Of a stretch of 64,000 nucleotides of DNA, positions 36,570 through 45,018 are shown piece after piece. The stretch is taken from NCBI GenBank assembly GCA_016124855.1, contig WGMX01000010.1, positions 62,001-126,000 on the forward strand. The letters run 5' to 3'. Under the pieces are notes generated by a model, which had not been told where the DNA came from, did not search any database, and worked only from the letters and a program-made list of their open reading frames with translations. The translations under genes and the position numbers were made by a program. This DNA is from Anaerolineaceae bacterium (GTDB lineage Bacteria; Chloroflexota; Anaerolineae; Aggregatilineales; Phototrophicaceae). The first letter of the stretch is position 1. Each line of letters starts with the position of its first letter.

Positions 36570-36676
36570 GTTTTCGCTGAGCTTCTCAAGAGCAATTGCT
36601 TGCAAAAACCAAAAAATTAGACTATAAATTTTATTATTATGTATCTAGGATAACAGCTAAATAAACAGGACAGGCG

Positions 36677-39600
36677 ATGAAAACTCGTGAGCAGCTTCCT
36701 GTTACTGACCAACAGTTGCCCAAACAGGACGAAGTGCAATCCGATTATGCCAGTCGAGCTGTTGTTCACGCGGCAGGTAGTACCCCACCGCCTCAGCATC
36801 CCCAGTCCTCACGCACGGGAACTTCGCAATTCACACCACTTCAACGCTCTATCCTACAACTTCAATATACACATGGTAACCGTTATGTCCAGCGCATGAT
36901 TGCTCGTCAGGGTGTGGGGCAGCCCGATGTGGATTCACAAACCGAACAGGCTATCCACCAATCACGTGGACAAGGGCAAATACTCGATAACAATTTCCAA
37001 CGTCAAATGGAATCAGCCTTTGATACAAATTTCAACCACGTTCGTGTTCACACGGATGGGAACGCTGATACTCTGAATCGATCCTTAAGTGCGCGTGCCT
37101 TTACTACTGGCGCGGACATTTACTTCCGACAGGGTGAATACAATTCGGGAAGTTCAAGCGGTCGAGAACTGCTGGCTCATGAACTTACCCATGTTGTTCA
37201 GCAGCGCGGCGCTGCCCCACAAACTAAGCTCACCGTCAACCAACCCGGCGATCAATATGAGCAGGAAGCAGATGCCGTAGCAGGCGAGGTGATGAAGTAT
37301 TCCGGCACTGTTTATTCAGGTGTGAAGGCGGCATCAAGCGCTGATCCTGCGGTGTCTATACAACGAGCAGAAGAAGATAGTTGGTTCTCTAGAAAACTTC
37401 AGGCTGCTCGAAAGACCTATGAGAAAATCGAAGCTAACCTTGCTGAAGCGAGCCAAGTTATCTCAGATAAAGCAGGTCAATTGAAAGAAGCGGTCAAAGC
37501 GCAAATCGAAGATATTAAGCAGGAAGCCAAAACGACTCTGACCGAGATACAGGATAAGGGTGTTCAGGCTGTCGCGGAGGCGAAACTTCACCAAGCACAA
37601 AAGGCAGCAGCTAATCTAAAAAACAAAGCGACACATGCGGTGAAACAGCACTTTAGCAAAAGTGTTATGGAAAAAGTTGGCATGGTTAAGGGGGTGATTC
37701 TAGAAGGGGCAACGTTACTGGATTCAATTATTTGGCTAAACCAGCAGTTGGGTGAAGCCACTGATATTGTTGTTGAAAGTGCAATACCGGAATTGTTAGG
37801 CAAGCTGCGGAAACAGAAAGTGAATATTCCGTGGTCTGACAAAGAGATTATTGATGCCTATAAAGATTATTTTAGCTGGAAGAAGAAGGCTGATTTGCTC
37901 CAAGATGCTGGGCTTGCCCATCGGGACGCAAAGACCAGTGAACTGGACATCAGCCTAGCAGGTACATTTTCCCGTTGGGCCGATGAGCAGGCGGGAGGGC
38001 TTGAAAAAACGCTAGGGGTAGAAGCTGACAGTACGTCGTTCTTTACACCTTATGAAGTGGGAGAATTAGAAGGGGCATTGGGCGCACAAGTTGCGCTGGC
38101 CTTTGTCGGGGCGGAAGAAGCCCAGCTTGTTATTAAAGGTTTAGGTGCAGTCGGTGCCATAAAAGGTCTGGTGCATAACATTCATTCACCAGATGCGGAG
38201 TGGTATAACATTGCGCTTGATGTCCTGAATATCGTTATGTCTTTCGTGGGTCTTAGCAAGGCAGCAGCAGGTCAAAAAATCATCAAACACATTCTTAAGG
38301 TAGGGGCGTTTACACCTTTGATCATCCCTCTAAAGAAACTATACAATGATTATTTTGACCCTCCACCAGAACTTAAAAATAATCCGACCGAACATGAGAA
38401 AACCATCCACGAAGATGCCAAAGCCATTGTCAAGATTACTACTAACATCATCGTCGGTATTGTCCATGCCAAGATGACGGGGGCTCAACAGGGCAGTGAG
38501 GCTGAAGGAAAAGAGACTAGCTCTTCAAGTAGCACGCCCAAGAAATCCAGTACGTCCAATGAAGCGCCTGTCGAAGAGACGAATACAACGAATAAATCGG
38601 CTCCATCTGACAAGTCTACAGATATTCCTGCTGAACCTCCGGTCAAAAGCAGAACTGCTGATGCCGATTTGCCGGTAGTTGAGGAACCAACAGCAACAAA
38701 GAAAAGCACATCTAAACGCCCCAATGTAGCAGAACCAGAGGCGAACACAACCCTTTCACCGGAGGAATTGCGTAAAGCCTTTCCACCAGATCGTATTGAT
38801 GAGGGGTTTACGGAACGTGCCTATTTCAGCACTACCGGCAAGAAAATGTATATTGTCAGAGCCGGAGGGCCGGGAGGCTGGGGCGATCACTTGTTTGAAA
38901 CCCCTGAGGCAGCATTGCAGTACGCAAAGTATCTATCCGGTCTTGGGGAGGCTGCGATTAGAGAAAAGTCAGCGCTGCCTTATGTTTGGAAGTCAACACA
39001 AGGCCCGGGAAATCCTGTGGATAGGATAACGGTCTGGGAAGTTCCGCCTAAAACAGCTTATATGCAAGGGGTGGTCGCGCCACAACCCGAAGGGCAAGGT
39101 GGATCAGCCAAAGTATATGAAGGGCAAGGGCCGCAGGTCGCGATTGATTCGCGTTTAAGATTTGGGCCGGAGAATAAGCTAGGGGAGTTTCCAGTAGAGA
39201 AATCACCGCCGCCCAATACCAGTTCATCTGGGAGTGCGCCACCTCCGGCTGCGGGAGGTCAGCAGACACCGCCTGCCGCTGATGCAAACTCTAAAGTGGG
39301 TACGGGTAGTTCACAGCCACAGGAGCCGACAAGTAATCAAACCCAAAATCCCACAAATGTGACTGCACCACCGCGAAAGGTAAGAGTCAATATCGAAGGT
39401 CAAGATAGAGAGCTTTCTTCTAATCCAACCGTTGAAAAAAGGCGGGTAATCAGCGGTAGTGGACAAGGAAAGGGTTCTCCTGAGGTTGCTAAACCTAAAG
39501 CCGATTACTATAAAAAAGTAAGCGACACAATTGCTGAAGAAGCAGCAAAGCGTCAGGAAATTGATGATGCGTTTGATGCGGCTCAAGAACATGTTTTAAC

Positions 39601-40219
39601 GCCCGAAAAGAATAATCAAAATGAGTATAAGCAGCCTTCCGTTGATGAGGCCAAGCGGCTGCAAAATGAGCAAGATAAACCTACCGCTGGTGATAAAAAG
39701 GCAGCAAAGGTCGCTGAATCGGCGGATACGGGTGTGCAAGGCGGTAAACTTCAAGCTGAACGAGAGGGCATCAAAATACTGGATTGGGATAATCCCAGAC
39801 AATATATAGGCAAATACGGAAAAGGTATAGATGCTGTTGGCGAACGAAATGGGAAAGTTATTGTTGTTGAATTTAAAGGAGAATCGTCACAATTAGCAGA
39901 GGGTCAAATGTCGAACGAGTGGGTGGGTAAGAAAATTGCTGAACTCCATTTGGAAGGGGACCATGCAATGGCACAAAAGTTATTAGATGCCGCTCGAGAT
40001 GGCAAATTGCAAGGTGTCGTCTATAAGACCAAAGATGTAAAAGGGGAACTCGAAGCTGGGAGAGTTAAAGGAAGAGGTTTAGAGAGAAGCTTACCCAACG
40101 AAAATATTAGTGATAGTGGATTGATTCAATATGCACCAACCAAAGTAGTTGTCGCTTACCAAGAACGGCTGGTGAGCCTTTGTCATGAGCTGAATTTGCC
40201 CGTGCCTAGCTTTCTATGA
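36677..40219 (+). CDS. eCIS cargo protein: DUF4157 domain plus C-terminal candidate PD-(D/E)XK nuclease toxin
   Basis: 1180 residues. An unstructured N-terminus carries LQLQYTHGNRYVQRM, a signature shared with the interrupted gene at 57405. A DUF4157 domain (about 100-190) has FNHVRVHTDGNADTLNRSL, RAFTTGADIYFRQGEY and an intact zinc-protease motif HELTH at 168-172. Next are ~250 residues of Ala/Lys/Glu-rich helix, a hydrophobic region (~450-560), Ser/Thr/Pro linkers, a small globular part (TERAYFSTTGKKMYIVRAG) and, at the end, GIDAVGERNGKVIVVEFKG, with Asp1052, Glu1065 and Lys1067 in the spacing of a PD-(D/E)XK nuclease. DUF4157 proteins are strongly associated with eCIS loci as cargo. Nuclease activity is inferred. 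Confidence 0.87.
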   Translation: MKTREQLPVTDQQLPKQDEVQSDYASRAVVHAAGSTPPPQHPQSSRTGTSQFTPLQRSILQLQYTHGNRYVQRMIARQGVGQPDVDSQTEQAIHQSRGQGQILDNNFQRQMESAFDTNFNHVRVHTDGNADTLNRSLSARAFTTGADIYFRQGEYNSGSSSGRELLAHELTHVVQQRGAAPQTKLTVNQPGDQYEQEADAVAGEVMKYSGTVYSGVKAASSADPAVSIQRAEEDSWFSRKLQAARKTYEKIEANLAEASQVISDKAGQLKEAVKAQIEDIKQEAKTTLTEIQDKGVQAVAEAKLHQAQKAAANLKNKATHAVKQHFSKSVMEKVGMVKGVILEGATLLDSIIWLNQQLGEATDIVVESAIPELLGKLRKQKVNIPWSDKEIIDAYKDYFSWKKKADLLQDAGLAHRDAKTSELDISLAGTFSRWADEQAGGLEKTLGVEADSTSFFTPYEVGELEGALGAQVALAFVGAEEAQLVIKGLGAVGAIKGLVHNIHSPDAEWYNIALDVLNIVMSFVGLSKAAAGQKIIKHILKVGAFTPLIIPLKKLYNDYFDPPPELKNNPTEHEKTIHEDAKAIVKITTNIIVGIVHAKMTGAQQGSEAEGKETSSSSSTPKKSSTSNEAPVEETNTTNKSAPSDKSTDIPAEPPVKSRTADADLPVVEEPTATKKSTSKRPNVAEPEANTTLSPEELRKAFPPDRIDEGFTERAYFSTTGKKMYIVRAGGPGGWGDHLFETPEAALQYAKYLSGLGEAAIREKSALPYVWKSTQGPGNPVDRITVWEVPPKTAYMQGVVAPQPEGQGGSAKVYEGQGPQVAIDSRLRFGPENKLGEFPVEKSPPPNTSSSGSAPPPAAGGQQTPPAADANSKVGTGSSQPQEPTSNQTQNPTNVTAPPRKVRVNIEGQDRELSSNPTVEKRRVISGSGQGKGSPEVAKPKADYYKKVSDTIAEEAAKRQEIDDAFDAAQEHVLTPEKNNQNEYKQPSVDEAKRLQNEQDKPTAGDKKAAKVAESADTGVQGGKLQAEREGIKILDWDNPRQYIGKYGKGIDAVGERNGKVIVVEFKGESSQLAEGQMSNEWVGKKIAELHLEGDHAMAQKLLDAARDGKLQGVVYKTKDVKGELEAGRVKGRGLERSLPNENISDSGLIQYAPTKVVVAYQERLVSLCHELNLPVPSFL

Positions 40220-40278
40220 AAAACCGACCCATTGCTAGGCAAGTATAACAATCTGTTTACGAAAACCGGAACTATTAT

Positions 40279-40307
40279 TTGCGCGTTTTTTCAGAAATTG
40301 ATATAAT
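40279..40307 (+). promoter_or_regulatory. Candidate promoter for the eCIS structural genes
   Basis: TTGCGC (40279-40284), 17 bases, TATAAT (40302-40307), about 110 bases upstream of the DUF4255 gene and within the only long gap (200 bases) of the cluster. The -10 is perfect and the -35 is half-matching. It would give structural genes a start independent of the ATPase and cargo genes. Confidence 0.5.
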
Positions 40308-40419
40308 TTGCATCGAATAAATAACACTTTTATCTAATTTGATGTGGCATTTTATCGGCTGTATTTATCGACTTGCTGTTTTTCGATGACAAGCGCTCTT
40401 ACATTGGAAAGCATAACAG

Positions 40420-41007
40420 ATGGTTGACGATCTCGATAAAACTCTAGAGGAACTATTCAAGAGGTATCTACCCCAAGAGCTGATCCCGAACGTTGCCATC
40501 AGTTTTGCTGCGCCAGATAAAGATTTCCCACCTTCGAATGTTAAAGCGCCAGCTTTTGACTTTTTTCTATACGACATCCGTGAAAATCGAGATTTACGCA
40601 GTAATGAATGGTCGCGAACCAAAGAAAATGGACAGGTCATAGAAGTACCGCCACCTGTTCGCATTGATTGTTCCTATCTGATTACGGCTTGGGCCAGCAG
40701 TAGTGTCCCAAATCCATCGCAAGATGAACATCGCTTACTGAGCGAGGCCATACGGGTACTCATTCAATTCCCTACGCTGCCTGCGGATGTACTGCGAGGC
40801 AACTTAACCAATCAAGATTACGAGCTGCCCACAAGCAGTTTGCAACCGGGTCGTATGCAAAGTCTTGGTGAATTCTGGCAGGCGATGGGCGGCAAGCCTA
40901 AAGCGGCACTCCATTACACCGTTACCATTAGTGTACCGCGCGTGGACTCCGCGACCTCGCCAGAAGTACAAAAGAAAGTTATTGCTGTGAGTCTGAAAGA
41001 TAATTGA
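40420..41007 (+). CDS. eCIS tube terminator/cap protein, DUF4255 (Afp16/Pvc16-like)
   Basis: 195 residues. LDKTLEELFKRYLPQELIPN, ISFAAPDKDF and ALNFFLYDIRENRDLRSNEW-like text (here FDFFLYDIRENRDLRSNEW) are the classic DUF4255 opening, followed by VPPPVRIDCSYLITAWA and a C-terminal region VHYTVTISVP-like (LHYTVTISVP). In Afp/PVC the homologue caps the distal end of the tube and sets its length. It is the first gene of the structural block, right after the candidate promoter. Confidence 0.92.
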   Translation: MVDDLDKTLEELFKRYLPQELIPNVAISFAAPDKDFPPSNVKAPAFDFFLYDIRENRDLRSNEWSRTKENGQVIEVPPPVRIDCSYLITAWASSSVPNPSQDEHRLLSEAIRVLIQFPTLPADVLRGNLTNQDYELPTSSLQPGRMQSLGEFWQAMGGKPKAALHYTVTISVPRVDSATSPEVQKKVIAVSLKDN

Positions 41008-41081
41008 TTAGACCAAAACTGTTATTTGGAACCTGAAGGTACGCAAGCCTTAATCTGCCAATTAGTAAGGGAGTGCATGAC

Positions 41082-42284
41082 ATGCCACAGTATTTATCGC
41101 CGGGGATCTATGTTGAAGAAAAAGCATCCGGTATTCAACCCATTGCAGGTGTCAGTACTAGCGTCGCTGGGTTCATCGGAATCGTCTCCGATGGCGTTGT
41201 CATGCCACCCCAGCCCGGAAAATTTACCACAAAAGATGATGGAACGGTTGAACCAGTACTTTATACGGTTGCTCCTGCCGGCGAACCACAGCTTATTACC
41301 AGTTGGCAGCAGTTCGTGGCGCATTTTGGTGAAATTCAAAATGATACGACCAAGAAAAATAGTGTGTTAGCCTATAGTGTCTACGGCTTTTTTAATAATG
41401 GCGGTACCCGCTGCTACGTATGCCGTTTGAATACGGCCAATCTGACGGTTGCTGGTGTTAAATCTGCACTGCAAACCTTTTCAGGAATAGATGAAATCTC
41501 ATTAGTGCTGGCTCCCGGCGCAACTGACGCGGCTATTCAGAATGCTGTTGTCGATCATTGTACAAATATGAAAGATCGATTTGCCATTCTGGACGGACAG
41601 CAAAACCCAGCAAGTTATACAGCTGACCTCGTGAAAGGCAGCGTCGCGCCAAGTAATTTTGCTGCCTTATATTTCCCATGGTTACAAATCTACGACACGG
41701 TGAGCGAGAGCAATATTTCGATACCACCGAGCGGATATATTGCGGGTATATATGCTCGTGTGGATGGCGAACGTGGTGTACACAAAGCACCGGCAAACGA
41801 ACAGATACGCGGGATTGTCGGACTTGACTATCGCTTGAGTAAAGCTGATCAAGATGGCTTGAATCCCAAAGGGATCAACGTGATTCGTGAAATGAACGGC
41901 AGCATCCGTGTTTGGGGCGCGCGCACGCTTGAAGGTTCGGATAGCAGTGAGTGGAAATATATCAGCGTTCGCCGATTGCTGCTGTTTATCGCCGAGTCCA
42001 TTGATGAAGGTACACAATGGGTGGTTTTTGAACCCAATAACCGTAATTTATGGGCTAAGATTCGCTTGAATGTAACTGCCTTTCTATCGAACATTTGGCG
42101 CGATGGTGCTCTTTTTGGAAGCACACCGGAAGAAGCCTTTTTCGTCCATTGTGACGATAGCAACAACCCACCAGAGTTACGCAATTTAGGCCAAGTTGTT
42201 ATTGATATAGGGGTTGCTGTCACTAAACCAGCAGAATTTGTCATTTTCCGCATCAGCCAGTGGGATGGTCCGTCAAATAATTAG
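41082..42284 (+). CDS. eCIS contractile tail sheath protein, copy 1
   Basis: 400 residues from ATG 41082 (AAGGGAG eight bases upstream; GTG 41073 is the longer option). It starts MPQYLSPGIYVEEKASG, the standard sheath N-terminus that links subunits. Other family markers are YGFFNNGGTRCYVCR, YFPWLQIYD, PPSGYIAGIYARVDGERGVH, KAPANEQIRG, GINVIREMNGSIRVWGARTL and ISVRRLLLFIAESI. Sheath subunits polymerise around the tube and contract to drive it through a target envelope. Confidence 0.96.
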   Translation: MPQYLSPGIYVEEKASGIQPIAGVSTSVAGFIGIVSDGVVMPPQPGKFTTKDDGTVEPVLYTVAPAGEPQLITSWQQFVAHFGEIQNDTTKKNSVLAYSVYGFFNNGGTRCYVCRLNTANLTVAGVKSALQTFSGIDEISLVLAPGATDAAIQNAVVDHCTNMKDRFAILDGQQNPASYTADLVKGSVAPSNFAALYFPWLQIYDTVSESNISIPPSGYIAGIYARVDGERGVHKAPANEQIRGIVGLDYRLSKADQDGLNPKGINVIREMNGSIRVWGARTLEGSDSSEWKYISVRRLLLFIAESIDEGTQWVVFEPNNRNLWAKIRLNVTAFLSNIWRDGALFGSTPEEAFFVHCDDSNNPPELRNLGQVVIDIGVAVTKPAEFVIFRISQWDGPSNN

Positions 42285-42334
42285 TTATGGATTATTCCGC
42301 AGCACATAAAAGAATATAGCGCTATTTGGTGACA

Positions 42335-43573
42335 ATGATGGCTCACGCCCCCGGTGTTTATCGGCAGGAAATTACAGCTCCATCTGTCTCGCAGCTTGAG
42401 ACAGGTGTAGCTGCCTTTTTAGGAGTCGTCCATTTCAAAGATGATGAGGATCAACTTAACAAGGCCAATAAAGCTTTCAAGTTGACGACATGGGCGCATT
42501 TTGATAGTTATTTTGGCACAGACCGTCCCCTTTTTGGTTTTTTGGCGGACGCTGTTACAGGCTTCTTTCAGAACGGGGGGACGACTTGTTATGTTGTTCC
42601 GCTTGCACTATCTGATTTGCCTGTAGCGACTAAGGACGAGGAACGCCGAAAAGCACTGAGTGCAGCATTAAATGTCATTAGTACACAGGATGATATTGAT
42701 TTGGTCTGTGTCCCGGACTTGATGCGACCAGCGGTTATCCTCTACGCGACCAGTTCAAAGGATGATTATGAATATTATTGGTTAGGATTGCGCGAGGCCA
42801 TCTACAATGAACAAAATCAGGTCATTCAGCACTGTCAACTAGCTGGAAATCGTGTAGCCATTCTGGACTCATTACCTTTTCATTCGGCGCAATTGCCTCT
42901 TATCTGCACGCCTCAAGATGTCATTCAACAACGTGACAGGCTCGATTCGCCCAATGCTGCCCTTTACTATCCTTGGTTAAGGTTAGGAGATGGACACTTC
43001 CAACCGCCCTGCGGGCACATCGCTGGTATTTATGCCCACACCGATATGCAGTTGGGCGTTCATAAAGCGCCAGCAAATGAAGTACTTGATGGTGTTGTAG
43101 ATCTAGGCTATGTGTTAGATGATGCAGCCAATGGTGACTTGAACGACCGTCATATTAACTGTATTCGTGCTTTTCCTGGACGTGGCATTCGTGTGTGGGG
43201 TGCCCGTACTTTGAGCACAAATCCGAATTGGCTCTATATCAATGTACGCCGACTTTTCCTGACTGTTGGACGTTGGATTGAACTCATATTATCCGATACC
43301 CTTTTTGAACCCAATACTCCGGCACTTCAAGCGCAAATTGAGCGCGAATTGACGGCCTATCTCAGTCGTCTATTTCAAATTGGTGCGCTCAAAGGAGCGA
43401 CCGCAAACGAATCTTATTATGTCCGCTGTGATGCCAGTACCAACCCATCTGACCTACGAAATTTAGGTACCTTATTAGCGGAAATTGGTTTGGCCCCTGC
43501 AATTCCAAATGAATTTGTTCAAGTTCGAATTATTCGTGATGCCAACGGCACACAGGTGATTAACTTAGAATAG
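42335..43573 (+). CDS. eCIS contractile tail sheath protein, copy 2
   Basis: 412 residues from ATG 42335; no strong ribosome site, and ATG 42338 or TTG 42326 are also possible. It begins MMAHAPGVYRQEITAPS and keeps the sheath pattern: TGFFQNGGTTCYVVPL, YYPWLRLGDGHFQPPCGHIA, GVHKAPANEVLDG, GIRVWGARTLSTNP and LYINVRRLFLTVG. It is clearly a paralogue of copy 1 with a different middle domain. eCIS often carry two or three sheath types; one usually forms the bulk and others the baseplate-proximal rings. Confidence 0.95.
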   Translation: MMAHAPGVYRQEITAPSVSQLETGVAAFLGVVHFKDDEDQLNKANKAFKLTTWAHFDSYFGTDRPLFGFLADAVTGFFQNGGTTCYVVPLALSDLPVATKDEERRKALSAALNVISTQDDIDLVCVPDLMRPAVILYATSSKDDYEYYWLGLREAIYNEQNQVIQHCQLAGNRVAILDSLPFHSAQLPLICTPQDVIQQRDRLDSPNAALYYPWLRLGDGHFQPPCGHIAGIYAHTDMQLGVHKAPANEVLDGVVDLGYVLDDAANGDLNDRHINCIRAFPGRGIRVWGARTLSTNPNWLYINVRRLFLTVGRWIELILSDTLFEPNTPALQAQIERELTAYLSRLFQIGALKGATANESYYVRCDASTNPSDLRNLGTLLAEIGLAPAIPNEFVQVRIIRDANGTQVINLE

Positions 43574-43595
43574 TTTTCGTAGAGGAGTATACATC

Positions 43596-44045
43596 ATGCC
43601 CGTAGGTAATCGTAAAGACCCATACAATGCGTACAGTTTCCGTGTCGAAATTAGTGGCATTGTTCGCGCAGGTTTCCGCGAATGTTCTGGTTTGGATGCG
43701 ACCACGGATCCAATCGAATATCGCGAAGGCACAGATATTGGCCCTGTAGGACGTAATACTCCACGCAAGTTACCCGGTATGGTTAAATTTTCAAACATTA
43801 CGCTCAAATGGGGTATCAGCGATGATAAAGATCTCTGGGAGTGGCGGAAGAAAATTATGCAGGGGACTACAGAACGTCGGGACGGATCTATTATTTTGAT
43901 CGACAATACTGGTGAGGAAAAGGCGCGTTGGAACTTCTTTGCGGGTTGGCCTAGCAAGTGGACTGGCCCCAGCTTTAATGCTACCGGCAACGAAGTCGCA
44001 ATTGAGACGTTGGAATTAGCCCATGAAGGTCTGGTCAGAGCATGA
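43596..44045 (+). CDS. eCIS inner tube protein, copy 1 (gp19-like)
   Basis: 149 residues with a strong ribosome site (GAGGAG). Hallmarks of the T4 gp19 / Afp1-type tube: DPYNAYSFRVEISGIVRAGF, SGLDATTDPIEYREG, KLPGMVKFSNITLKWG, RWNFFAGWPSKWTGPSFN and the ending EVAIETLELAHEGL. Hexamers stack into the tube that carries cargo. Its stop overlaps the next start by 4 bases. Confidence 0.95.
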   Translation: MPVGNRKDPYNAYSFRVEISGIVRAGFRECSGLDATTDPIEYREGTDIGPVGRNTPRKLPGMVKFSNITLKWGISDDKDLWEWRKKIMQGTTERRDGSIILIDNTGEEKARWNFFAGWPSKWTGPSFNATGNEVAIETLELAHEGLVRA

Positions 44046-44410
44046 GTATGCAGACTGAATTCCCGTTCGTCCTTCCACGAGGCTATGTGGATGAGGATGG
44101 TAACATTCATCGCGATGGGGTGATGCGTCTCTCGACAGCCTATGATGAGATTGCCCCAATGAAAGACTCGCGCGTTCAGAATAATCCAGGTTATCTGGCG
44201 ATTATCCTGCTGGCGCGCGTCATTGTGCGGTTAGGTGAACTTGAGCAGATTAATCCCAAAATCATCGAAGGCTTATTTGCTGGTGATATGGCTTATTTGC
44301 AAGACTTTTATCGACGCATTAATGAAAATGGTCATACGAGGATAGCGGTCGTTTGCCCTCAATGCAGTAAGGAATTTGAGGTTGAAACAGCACCGGTGGG
44401 GGAATCTTGA
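44042..44410 (+). CDS. eCIS-associated 122-residue protein (phage tail assembly-like)
   Basis: Begins FPFVLPRGYVDEDGNIHRDG, then VMRLSTAYDEIAPMKDSRVQ and PGYLAIILLARVIVRLGEL. It ends with a single CPQC pair followed by SKEFEVE, half of a zinc-knuckle-like motif. Genes of this size and start are common between tube and baseplate genes of eCIS and contractile phages, and recall T4-type baseplate/tail assembly proteins. I cannot assign an exact role; a chaperone for the tube or a baseplate component is most likely. It overlaps its neighbours by 4 bases on both sides, so translation is coupled. Confidence 0.8.
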   Translation: MSMQTEFPFVLPRGYVDEDGNIHRDGVMRLSTAYDEIAPMKDSRVQNNPGYLAIILLARVIVRLGELEQINPKIIEGLFAGDMAYLQDFYRRINENGHTRIAVVCPQCSKEFEVETAPVGES

Positions 44411-44574
44411 GCTACCCCTCGGATCGTCTTTTCGAGGAGGTAGCGTATATTGCCTATCATTTTCATTGGCCTTACGACAACATTATGAATATGGAACATC
44501 GAGATCGCCAGCGATGGGTTAGAGAAATTGCCAAAATTAATGAGCAGATAAACGCATCGCAAGGGGAGATATAG
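44407..44574 (+). CDS. Small eCIS protein, DUF6760-like (55 residues, TTG start)
   Basis: A short gene that is easy to miss: TTG at 44407 overlaps the preceding TGA (TTGA) and runs to TAG 44572-44574. The product contains SYPSDRLFEEVAYIAYHFHW, then YDNIMNMEHRDRQRWVREI. This matches from memory the DUF6760 family, a ~50-residue protein found in eCIS clusters next to tube genes; its position and size also recall Afp6/Pvc6. The stop is immediately followed by the next gene's TTG. The role is unknown; perhaps a tube or baseplate adaptor. Confidence 0.85.
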   Translation: MSYPSDRLFEEVAYIAYHFHWPYDNIMNMEHRDRQRWVREIAKINEQINASQGEI

Positions 44575-45015
44575 TTGGCAGCACTAGGCAAACGCCAAGA
44601 CCCGTATGCGGGTTATAACTTTCGGGTTGAGATCAAAGGTCTTATCGTGGCGGGTTTCACTGAGGTTAACGGTCTGCAAGTCGAAATTGAAGTCAAGGAG
44701 TATCAGGAAGGTGGATTAAACGCCTATATACATAAGCTGCCCGGTGTGACCCGCTACCCTTCAAATTTAATATTGAAGCGCGGAATCACGAGTGACGATT
44801 TGTTATGGAAATGGCACTATGACGTAACCCAAGGGCGGATTAAACGCAGCAACGGTTCGGTTATTTTGTTTAACGATGCCGGCGAAGAAAAAATACGCTG
44901 GAATTTTCTAAATGCTTATCCGATCCGCTGGATTGGCCCCCAATTCAATGCGAATAGTGCTAGTGTGGCTGTTGAAACTATCGAACTTGTCCATACAGGT
45001 ATGGTGAAAGCCTAA
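44575..45015 (+). CDS. eCIS inner tube protein, copy 2 (gp19-like)
   Basis: 146 residues starting at TTG 44575 directly after the previous stop, with GGGGAG six bases upstream. Same fold markers as copy 1: DPYAGYNFRVEIKGLIVAGF, VNGLQVEIEVKEYQEGGLN, KLPGVTRYPSNLILKRG, RWNFLNAYPIRWIGPQFN and SVAVETIELVHTGM. In Afp/PVC and T4-like tails the second tube-like protein joins the tube to the baseplate. Confidence 0.94.
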   Translation: MAALGKRQDPYAGYNFRVEIKGLIVAGFTEVNGLQVEIEVKEYQEGGLNAYIHKLPGVTRYPSNLILKRGITSDDLLWKWHYDVTQGRIKRSNGSVILFNDAGEEKIRWNFLNAYPIRWIGPQFNANSASVAVETIELVHTGMVKA

Positions 45016-45018
45016 CCG

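Noticed and set aside
36590..36599. AGCAATTGCT palindrome as a terminator after the eCIS ATPase gene
   Set aside because: The stem is only five bases with no loop and no following T-tract.
43565..44110. 181-codon leftward open frame under the tube gene
   Set aside because: Shadow of the gp19-like tube gene; low-complexity Ser/Pro/Arg translation.
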